A program made the position numbers and the translations under genes. A DNA stretch of 64,000 nt from Marispirochaeta sp. (GTDB lineage Bacteria; Spirochaetota; Spirochaetia; JC444; Marispirochaetaceae), in assembly GCF_963668165.1 (NCBI RefSeq), contig NZ_OY764211.1:682001-746000 (forward strand), given 5' to 3'. Under the pieces are notes generated by a model. It was not told the DNA's origin. It saw nothing but the letters and a program-made list of their open reading frames with translations, and did no database searches. Shown in pieces: positions 37,510-43,294 of the stretch (the first letter of the stretch is position 1; the number at the start of each line of letters is the position of its first letter).

Positions 37510-38355
37510 TTAAGCTTCGGCCGCTTCGTTGACAGTCCCGATCGCCAGAGTTGCGGCCCTTGTTACCTTAGCACCATAAGAAACCAGCCCTCGGAGAACA
37601 TCTCCGAAGAAGTTCGGGTGTCGTATCATTTCAGTTTTCTCCACCTGGCTTCCCCAGGTCGCGGAGATTGGAGAACCCGCAATGATTTTATACTTCTCAC
37701 CATCGGTATTTGGTACATTCCCTGACATCAGTACATCAAAACCGGCGTATCTGGTAACAAAACCATTTCGGAGCTCATCAACATTATTTGTTGATTCCGA
37801 TATATTCGCCCCTACAAGATCTTCAACCATCCAGGGAGGTACAACTACAACACGCCCTACACGAGGGACTTTTGCATCGTCCAGCTTACGGGCGATTAGA
37901 CGGAGTATCGTCCCTACATTCGAAGAATTAACTTCTATGGGGGTGCTGTCGTTTCCCAAATCTGCTGTAAGAGTACCACCTCCTACAGCAACCCCGGCCA
38001 GGTATTTGTCGATGGTATTATTCATCTGAAAAACCGCTTCCCGTGCATATGCTGCCATGACATCAGGTCGAGCCTGTGCTCTGTCCAGATCATCAATAAC
38101 AATTGAAAACTGTGAAGCGTGGCTAATCGTTAGATCCTGCGCGGAGTCCGCAACTTGTTCAGGGACAAGATCGTTATACCTGGTGTAAGCACCAACGGTT
38201 ACTGATCCTATTGAGGGGATCTTTACTGTGTTACCGTACTGAAGTTCCCCAATATAGTCAGTATTAAATAACCGGCTGTAAACAAGATTCGTTTTTAGCG
38301 ATTCAAGAATCGCTTTTCCGATAATAATCGGTATAGTAGCTGCAGTTAAAGCCAT
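37510..38355 (-). CDS. Phage major capsid (P22 gp5-type coat) protein
   Basis: A 281-residue coat protein, shorter than P22 gp5 but with the pattern of the compact P22-like coat family: an N-terminal helix, then LVYSRLFNTDYIGELQYGNTV leading into VKIPSIGSV, a SQFSIVIDDLDRAQARPD spine and a C-terminal beta domain. This lineage builds procapsids around a scaffold without a maturation protease, which suits the absence of a protease gene here. ATG 38355 follows AGGTGGGA. It is the last gene of the right-arm operon. Confidence 0.85.
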   Translation of the reverse strand: MALTAATIPIIIGKAILESLKTNLVYSRLFNTDYIGELQYGNTVKIPSIGSVTVGAYTRYNDLVPEQVADSAQDLTISHASQFSIVIDDLDRAQARPDVMAAYAREAVFQMNNTIDKYLAGVAVGGGTLTADLGNDSTPIEVNSSNVGTILRLIARKLDDAKVPRVGRVVVVPPWMVEDLVGANISESTNNVDELRNGFVTRYAGFDVLMSGNVPNTDGEKYKIIAGSPISATWGSQVEKTEMIRHPNFFGDVLRGLVSYGAKVTRAATLAIGTVNEAAEA

Positions 38356-38368
38356 TCATCCCACCTCA

Positions 38369-38920
38369 TTAGATTTTATCGAGGATCGCCTTGACGTCCG
38401 CATCAAATGAAGATTCATCAACATGGGACCTGATATTTCCACGCGCTCCACCCCCGCTATTAATGGGAGCAGTTACTATATCTTTAACATCATCAGTCCA
38501 CATTCCGTTTTCGTCTTTTCCCCATTTTGTACGCATATAATCATCCAGCCGCATAGGTTTTTCCATCTCTTCCGATTTCACTGTTGCAAATCGACTAAGG
38601 CCGTCAGCCTGTACTTCGATGGAGAAGGATTCAAGAAGTTCACTTTTCACCATGTTTCTGAACCTCTTCCCTATACCGATTTCATTCATAAGGGATTCAA
38701 GTTTGTCGTCAAGTACGACCTTTTTTACTGCCTCTCTCTCCTGTTGGAGAGCTGAGCTTGCACCGTTGGCGCTGTTTTTTACTTCCTGAAGGTCAGCTCT
38801 CAGAGCCTTATTCACTTCAAGAAGTTCATCACGTTTTTTCAGTAGAGGGGTTTTTTTCTCTTCAAGCCAGGCCATGCCCTCTTCTGATTCAATCCATTTA
38901 TTCAATTCTTCAATATTCAT
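38369..38920 (-). CDS. Scaffold-like protein
   Basis: A 183-residue acidic, largely helical protein with a long coiled coil (about residues 20-70), immediately upstream of the coat gene (13 bases). Place, composition and a C-terminal part rich in Gly-Gly and acidic helices match phage scaffolding proteins (DUF4355/GPO-like), which template coat assembly and then leave. The residues near the C-terminus (FDADVKAILDKI) could contact the coat. ATG 38920 follows AGAGGAG inside the end of the gene upstream. Confidence 0.75.
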   Translation of the reverse strand: MNIEELNKWIESEEGMAWLEEKKTPLLKKRDELLEVNKALRADLQEVKNSANGASSALQQEREAVKKVVLDDKLESLMNEIGIGKRFRNMVKSELLESFSIEVQADGLSRFATVKSEEMEKPMRLDDYMRTKWGKDENGMWTDDVKDIVTAPINSGGGARGNIRSHVDESSFDADVKAILDKI

Positions 38921-39221
38921 GCTTTTGCTCCTCTGCTTTTACAGCCCACTCCTCTATTGAAAGGGGCTGCGTGGTATGAAATACTCCCTTGTCCTGCAGG
39001 AAAAGCACTGAAGGACAATTATCAGTAGTTTGTCCGATAAGCCGGATAGTCAGATTACGTTTAGATTGAAGAGCTTCGGCAAGTTCTTCATTTTTAAGTG
39101 GACAGCCATCTAAAAGAAAACCATCGTCAAAAACCAAAATCAGCTTGTCCGGTTGAATACTGGTAACAGCTGCCAAAGCTCTTTTCCGAATTTGTTCGAC
39201 TTCCCTTTTGAAGGTTCTCAT
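38910..39221 (-). CDS. Small element protein of unknown function
   Basis: A 103-residue protein with a basic N-terminal helix, a beta strand run (KLILVFDDGFLLDG) and an acidic C-terminus. I do not recognise it. Its ATG overlaps the stop of the gene before (ATGA) and its end overlaps the scaffold gene start by 11 bases, so the four genes from 39430 to 37510 are one translational unit. It may be a head-completion or capsid-sizing factor, by position only. Confidence 0.6.
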   Translation of the reverse strand: MRTFKREVEQIRKRALAAVTSIQPDKLILVFDDGFLLDGCPLKNEELAEALQSKRNLTIRLIGQTTDNCPSVLFLQDKGVFHTTQPLSIEEWAVKAEEQKHEY

Positions 39222-39430
39222 TTTTGTAGCCCTTCAATTATTTCCCGGATCTCAGAGAGTTCAGCTTCGATACTATTCTCCTTCTCGAACTTAAAGAATT
39301 GGAGAAGCTTCTCGAAGATATATGCCTCGGTGCGGGCTTTTTTCTCATCCATTTTTCCAGCGTCATAGTCACGTAAGACCCGGGATAGGCTCTTTCGAGC
39401 GTTTTCAATATTATTTAGTCTTAAAGCCAT
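39218..39430 (-). CDS. Small coiled-coil element protein
   Basis: A 70-residue helical protein with a heptad pattern (LSRVLRDYDAGKMDEKKARTE near the N-terminus and FKFEKENSIEAELSEIREII at the C-terminus). ATG 39430 follows GGGAGGGGG, the best ribosome site of this operon. No family recognised. It leads the structural module and is followed by an overlapping gene (ATGA). A 169-base gap without a gene separates it from the zinc-ribbon gene upstream, and may hold its promoter. Confidence 0.6.
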   Translation of the reverse strand: MALRLNNIENARKSLSRVLRDYDAGKMDEKKARTEAYIFEKLLQFFKFEKENSIEAELSEIREIIEGLQK

Positions 39431-39599
39431 AACCCCCTCCCAGTTGTTATAAGCCGGTAAGTCCTTGTTCTAAAGCAGTTTATTGTCTATTATTCGGATA
39501 ATAAACCACCGGTTTTCTGCTCATTTTAGGAACATAATAACCATACAACTTAACGCTTGTATAGATTTCGTATCCTTCTTAGCTATTGATGCTAGCATA

Positions 39600-40082
39600 T
39601 CAAGCTGTATCTCTTTGCCCTTTGGGCAATTGTTTTTTTTCATTGTCCAAAATGGTGGCTAACTCTCGATGAAACCGAATTTTCGATCTGTAATAGTCTC
39701 CCAAGGGACCCTGGCGATGCTCTCCGGGCGCATCAATAAAGGAAAAATGCTCATAGTACTGGAATTGACATTCCGGGCATTCGTCAACATATCCCTGATT
39801 GTATTCGTACTTGTTACCGCAGCAAGGACACTTTACCCAGAAAGCATTTTTACGTTCAGTTTTCCGTTCAAAACTAATTCCCCGGCTCTGAGCAGCTTCA
39901 CATATCTCTTTCACTGATATTCTTCCGAAGCGGTTTGAAAAACTTTCTATAACAGCGTCCTTCAGTTCGTCCCGTGCTGAGAAAGAAAGCACGTTCGTTC
40001 TTTTTCCAATCTCAAAAAGAACTCCGTCTTCAGTATTTTTATAATAGGATTTTAGAAAGGATAGAAACTGATCGTTTGTCAT
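39600..40082 (-). CDS. Zinc-ribbon protein of the element
   Basis: A 160-residue protein with a central Cys4 zinc ribbon (CPCCG, then CPEC 17 residues later, roughly residues 90-115). N-terminal helices before it and a basic C-terminal helix could bind nucleic acid. The ribbon recalls primase or transcription-factor zinc domains of phages, but no catalytic motif of a primase is visible. Its ATG overlaps the stop of the winged-helix gene (ATGA), with GAGGAGGGCG before it. Confidence 0.65.
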   Translation of the reverse strand: MTNDQFLSFLKSYYKNTEDGVLFEIGKRTNVLSFSARDELKDAVIESFSNRFGRISVKEICEAAQSRGISFERKTERKNAFWVKCPCCGNKYEYNQGYVDECPECQFQYYEHFSFIDAPGEHRQGPLGDYYRSKIRFHRELATILDNEKKQLPKGQRDTA

Positions 40083-40552
40083 ACGCCCTCCTCTTCGGTA
40101 GCTTCGATTAGAGCCTGGATCTCTTTTATTGAGACTTCCTTTTGAATCCCCCCGGGGTGTTTATTAGTATTGTTAAAGGGATAGTATTGTTTATGCGCCA
40201 AATTGGCGTCACCTTCACCGGTTTTTCTTGCAGTTTTGGCAGTAGGTAGCGCCAAATTGGCGCGTTCGGGAATAATATATTTATTGGATGTTTTTTCGAT
40301 TTTCCCAGTGCTCGCACATCTTTTGAATCGCCGTTCAATTTGAATCACACCAGACTCTTCGAGCTCTTTCATGGTCCTATTCAAAGTTCTATTTGACTGC
40401 CCGGTTACGGCTCCTATCTTTGCCATGCCTGGAAAGCATTCTCCTGTTTTGCTGTTCCAGAAATAAAGCAATCCGATCAAAGTGAGCTTGGCGCTTGAGG
40501 AAATTTCTTGTTCCATCAGACTGTTCGGCACAATAAAATACCTACCCGACAC
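40079..40552 (-). CDS. Winged-helix replication-type protein
   Basis: A 157-residue protein with an N-terminal winged helix-turn-helix (about residues 5-80: FIVPNSLMEQEISSSAKLTL, then GMAKIGAVTGQSNRTLNRTM), the pattern of the HTH_36 domains found in phage and plasmid replication initiators. The C-terminal 70 residues are polar and probably disordered. I use GTG 40552, with AGAAGG seven bases upstream and two bases after the preceding stop. ATG 40591 would add 13 residues overlapping the excisionase gene. Confidence 0.7.
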   Translation of the reverse strand: MSGRYFIVPNSLMEQEISSSAKLTLIGLLYFWNSKTGECFPGMAKIGAVTGQSNRTLNRTMKELEESGVIQIERRFKRCASTGKIEKTSNKYIIPERANLALPTAKTARKTGEGDANLAHKQYYPFNNTNKHPGGIQKEVSIKEIQALIEATEEEGV

Positions 40553-40554
40553 AT

Positions 40555-40746
40555 TTAAACCTTCTCTACCCGTCCACGTTTCAGGAGCCACTCTTCCAGC
40601 TCTACGACATCAAACACGACACGCCGACCCCATTTATAAAACGGAACATCCCGTGCAGAAGTGTGACTCCAAAAGAACTGTTTAGACAGGCCGTACTTTT
40701 GTACGGCCTCATCAATAGTAATTAAGCTCTTTCCCTGGATTTGCAT
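40555..40746 (-). CDS. AlpA/excisionase-type helix-turn-helix protein
   Basis: A 63-residue MerR-like DNA-binding protein: SLITIDEAVQKYGLSKQFFW, then RDVPFYKWGRRVVFDVVELEEWL. This is the HTH_17 pattern of AlpA and phage excisionases. In satellites such proteins switch the element on and steer the integrase to excision. It lies nine bases after the ribbon-helix-helix gene. Confidence 0.85.
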   Translation of the reverse strand: MQIQGKSLITIDEAVQKYGLSKQFFWSHTSARDVPFYKWGRRVVFDVVELEEWLLKRGRVEKV

Positions 40747-40755
40747 TTTTGATCT

Positions 40756-41118
40756 TCAATCGTTATCGTCGAAATCAGCTTGTAATTCTCTAATCGCTTT
40801 CTGATAAGAGGCTTCGTCATGGTTCAGATTTTCAGGACCACGAAGGTTATTAATCTGAGTATTAACTTTCAGTCCTTTAAGCCATTCTGACCATTTCTGC
40901 GTAGCTTTTTTAGGGTCCCCTTCGATATCAACCGCTAACTGAGTCCAGGAATCTGGGTATCTACGATCTAGCATATCGTAAATTGCTGCTTGAATAAGAA
41001 GCGATAATGATGGAGGTTTCGTTTTGCCAGCTGCACCGACAGTGACAGCAAAACTCTTTAATTCTTCTACCGTATCTTCTCTCAATCTTACCGACCGGAA
41101 TTTACTTAAATCACCCAT
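40756..41118 (-). CDS. Ribbon-helix-helix-like regulator
   Basis: A 120-residue protein whose N-terminus (FRSVRLREDTVEELKSFAV) has the alternating pattern of a ribbon-helix-helix strand plus helix. The C-terminal part is acidic. As first gene of the right-arm operon, with an inverted repeat 20 bases upstream, it probably represses this operon. ATG 41118 has CGGGAGGGAG upstream, a strong ribosome site. The fold call is made from pattern only. Confidence 0.65.
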   Translation of the reverse strand: MGDLSKFRSVRLREDTVEELKSFAVTVGAAGKTKPPSLSLLIQAAIYDMLDRRYPDSWTQLAVDIEGDPKKATQKWSEWLKGLKVNTQINNLRGPENLNHDEASYQKAIRELQADFDDND

Positions 41119-41137
41119 TCTATCTCCCTCCCGTATT

Positions 41138-41170
41138 TATAACACAATTTTTATCACATTTGGTGTTATA
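41138..41170. promoter_or_regulatory. Inverted repeat, candidate operator of the right-arm operon
   Basis: TATAACAC and GTGTTATA, perfect 8-base arms 17 bases apart, lie just upstream of the regulator gene. A site for the element's own ribbon-helix-helix protein is plausible from place and symmetry. Confidence 0.45.
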
Positions 41171-41231
41171 TTGCAATAGCTATTTCAGAACTCTTTTTTA
41201 TGAAGATAAATGTCGATCTAAGAATAAAGAA

Positions 41232-41251
41232 TTGGTGGCTGATTGGTGGCT
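41232..41251 (+). repeat. Right pair of TTGGTGGCT repeats (candidate integrase arm sites)
   Basis: Two exact TTGGTGGCT copies (41232 and 41243) 11 bases apart, identical over 19 bases to the left pair. A further single copy starts at 41339, next to attR, and another at 37400 in the middle of the element. Confidence 0.5.
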
Positions 41252-41365
41252 GGAATTGTAAAGGTCAAAAGAGAAAATGCTAGTTGCGCTTGCGTATTTC
41301 CTTACTGTGTAGTATTATATAAAGTATATTAAAGGCTATTGGTGGCTACCAAAGGTAGACAATTC

Positions 41366-41420
41366 AGCTTGAGGGGCTAGTGGCCGTTAGGCCGTGGAGG
41401 TTCAAGTCCTCTTCGCCGCA
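41366..41420 (+). repeat. attR (displaced 3' half of tRNA-Leu)
   Basis: A tRNA 3' fragment that starts at the shared 18-base core and ends in TTCGCCGCA. Variable arm GGCC-GTTA-GGCC and T-arm GGAGG-TTCAAGT-CCTCT both pair fully, although they differ from attL. It is followed by a terminator, so it is probably the original chromosomal 3' end. It has no 5' half and cannot make a tRNA. The surrounding 41119-41780 holds only this, the repeats above and the terminator below. Confidence 0.85.
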
Positions 41421-41434
41421 GAGCTTAAAGCTTT

Positions 41435-41464
41435 GCCCTGTAATCAGTTCAGGGCATTTTTTTT
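41435..41464 (+). terminator. Original terminator of tRNA-Leu(GAG), displaced
   Basis: GCCCTG / CAGGGC stem with a nine-base loop and eight T from 41457. It sits 15 bases after attR, where the native tRNA terminator would be. Insertion of the element has separated it from the tRNA by 8 kb. Confidence 0.8.
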
Positions 41465-41780
41465 GCTTGTGCGGATTACGTTTTACGGATGTCAGCACCT
41501 TCTTTGCTACTACGAACATCTGGAAACGGATAAACAAGGAAAGCTTACCTTATATAAATACGCTGATCCATTTCTGGGAAACGCTCCCGGTGGAATTACG
41601 TACCAATTTAAACAGTATCGCTAATTTCCTTTCTTTTACTTCTAAATAGACGTACTTTAGTACATAGGACGATATCAGTCGATTCGACCATTTAACCAAT
41701 CTGAATTGTGGTTTGACCGGCTTAGAAATAGTTTTAAATCCGTGCTACGCGGGTTTAGACCAATCGGATCGGAGGATTCA

Positions 41781-42287
41781 ATGACAAAGAAAGAAACCAT
41801 GAAACTTTACACAGGTCGAATCGGGTTTTTCCTGGCCGGTGGATTGCTGGTATTTGCTGTAATGAGCTTTACCGTTGTTAACACTGCCAACAAGCAGAAT
41901 GAACAGTTAACCAAAACACTTGACACTTCCCGATACGAAGCTGGCCGTCTGCTTGCAGACGCCGAAGCACAGTTCGAAAATCGAAATTTCATCAAAGCAA
42001 AGGAGTCGCTTATCACTCTGTTCGCAAATCAACCTGGTTCGGAAGAAGCTGTCAAAGGAAAGACTTTGATGGTGACCGTTGAAAAAGCGGAAAAAGCGTC
42101 CAACGTAAAATGGGAAGCTGCCATGCCTGGCATAAAGCAGGAATGGAGCAATACTTTAGCCGCAGAAATCCGGTCAAAAGCGGACGCTGAGAGAGCCAAG
42201 CTGGAGGCGAGCATGGAAGAAACCATCAACAAAGAGTGGGACAAGGCCAAAGTTAAGATACGAGAAGACTGGGAGAAGACAAGCTAA
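41781..42287 (+). CDS. Membrane-anchored hypothetical protein
   Basis: A 168-residue protein with one N-terminal membrane helix (about residues 14-34) and a long helical extracytoplasmic region rich in Glu, Ala and Lys. The middle part (EAGRLLADAEAQFENRNFIKA) resembles a single TPR-like helix pair. Function unknown. ATG 41781 has GGAGG eight bases upstream; the frame extends 25 codons upstream without support. It stands alone between the element and a pseudogene. Confidence 0.7.
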   Translation: MTKKETMKLYTGRIGFFLAGGLLVFAVMSFTVVNTANKQNEQLTKTLDTSRYEAGRLLADAEAQFENRNFIKAKESLITLFANQPGSEEAVKGKTLMVTVEKAEKASNVKWEAAMPGIKQEWSNTLAAEIRSKADAERAKLEASMEETINKEWDKAKVKIREDWEKTS

Positions 42288-42313
42288 TTCTAATCCTTGT
42301 ATATGTATGAATA

Positions 42314-42343
42314 ATGCCCGCCGAAAAACGACGGGTATTTATT
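42314..42343 (+). terminator. Weak terminator
   Basis: ATGCCCG / CGGGTAT stem with an inner CG pair and an A5 loop, followed by TTATTT, 27 bases after the membrane-anchored gene. Confidence 0.45.
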
Positions 42344-42752
42344 TGACTGTCAAAGCCAGTATCCTCGCCTCTTCGGTCAGTGGTGCAGGAAAAAATATTT
42401 AATAAAAACAAACAGAGAGGATAAGGATCACCGACTCGCTCAGTGTCCTGTAACATTTCTGAACTCCATCGCAGACTGGTATAAATTCTCATATTTTCAA
42501 CGCTGTTGACAGCAAGGTCTTTCCAAAACGTGCTCGCGCTATTTACAGTAGCTGTCAGAGTGCCTCCCTGTTATCGACACAAACAGCAAGTCAGCACAAC
42601 ATAAGCGAGCTCCGTATCTCGTTCTGGATATCTCGGCGGGTGTAATGTTACTGGCCCATATTGTCGGTCATTGGAATTTACCGGGAAAACGGTGATTTTC
42701 TGTACAACCCCAAGGCTGCAGAGAACGATATGGACTGAGCTGGGAGGCATGT
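42344..42752. other. Non-coding or decayed stretch
   Basis: No credible gene. Near 42670-42740 the plus strand has a short open stretch ending in a stop (GDFLYNPKAAENDMD) that may be the 3' end of a lost gene. Nothing else is supported. Confidence 0.5.
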
Positions 42753-43258
42753 GTGGATCAGCTTCATCTATTCGCTCTCATACTCTCTTTCAGAGTGCTG
42801 GTCATTCTGGCGATACTCCTTAAGTCCGGACTCAAAGCGGCGGGACTGCCTTCGATTGTCGGGTTTATTGTTCTCGGGGGGCTGAACAGGCAGCTGAAAA
42901 AGGCTACACTTGTGTTAGCAGGTATGCGGTTTTGCAGCGATTTATTTGTTCAGCAGTGTCGGCATAAGACTGAGCGTTTGGAAGGAGACCGGATCGCTAC
43001 AGTTCCCAAAACGGCGAACTCCTGCTGGATATAGCCGAACTTGACGACATTATGGGTATTATTCCATGGCGCTTTTACTGGAAATAGCCCCGGTTCCAAG
43101 GGATTCCGGGAGCGGCAGTATTGTAACGGAAATCCGGAATATCCTGGATATTAAGCTGCTAAAGTTTATCGGCTTCGCGGTTCTCTGTGTTTGTTTTCCC
43201 AGTACATTGAAAAATCCTTTACCGGTTTTTTCGGTTGCCATCGGCGCTTGTGTTCATT
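42753..43258 (+). pseudogene. Decayed cation/proton antiporter (Kef/CPA2-like)
   Basis: Remnants of one membrane transporter. The 5' end is intact: GTG 42753 with GGGAGG upstream, and LFALILSFRVLVILAILLK leading to GLPSIVGFIVLGGL, the first two helices of a Na+/H+ antiporter-type protein. After about residue 50 the sequence breaks. A further piece reads ELLLDIAELDDIMGII, where a frameshift at about 43058-43065 moves to MALLLEIAPVPRDSGSG and IKLLKFIGFAVLCVCF, then ends at 43258. Antiporters are about 400 residues, so most of the gene is deleted. The call rests on fragment patterns. Confidence 0.6.
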
Positions 43259-43294
43259 AAACACTTTGCTTATCTTTTAATTGGAGAATGAATA

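Larger units (their letters stand above)
33372..41420. mobile_element. tRNA-Leu-integrated satellite-like element with its own coat protein
   Basis: An 8-kb element bounded by two copies of a tRNA-Leu 3' half. Left arm, plus strand: two small genes and a tyrosine integrase. Right arm, minus strand: ribbon-helix-helix protein, AlpA-like excisionase, winged-helix protein, zinc-ribbon protein, two small proteins, scaffold-like protein and P22-type coat protein. Between them is AT-rich cargo (KAP ATPase and zinc-ribbon membrane protein). No terminase, portal, tail, protease or lysis gene is present. This fits a phage satellite more than a prophage; a remnant prophage that kept only head genes is the main alternative. 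Confidence 0.85.

Noticed and set aside
39488..39503. TATTAT-TCGG-ATAATA palindrome in the gap between element genes
   Set aside because: Short, AT-rich and easily formed by chance; no promoter or operator role can be supported.
40552..40591. Upstream ATG start for the winged-helix protein
   Set aside because: It would overlap the excisionase gene and has no ribosome site, whereas GTG 40552 has AGAAGG at the right distance.
33427..41365. Full-length prophage
   Set aside because: No terminase, portal, tail, head-maturation or lysis gene could be found, and 8 kb is too short for one.
41380..41649. Open frames after the attR tRNA fragment
   Set aside because: They begin inside the tRNA fragment and cross its terminator, lack a ribosome site and have no protein-like pattern.
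42253..42492. Minus-strand open frame
   Set aside because: It overlaps the end of the membrane-anchored gene and the weak terminator, with no ribosome site or recognisable composition.
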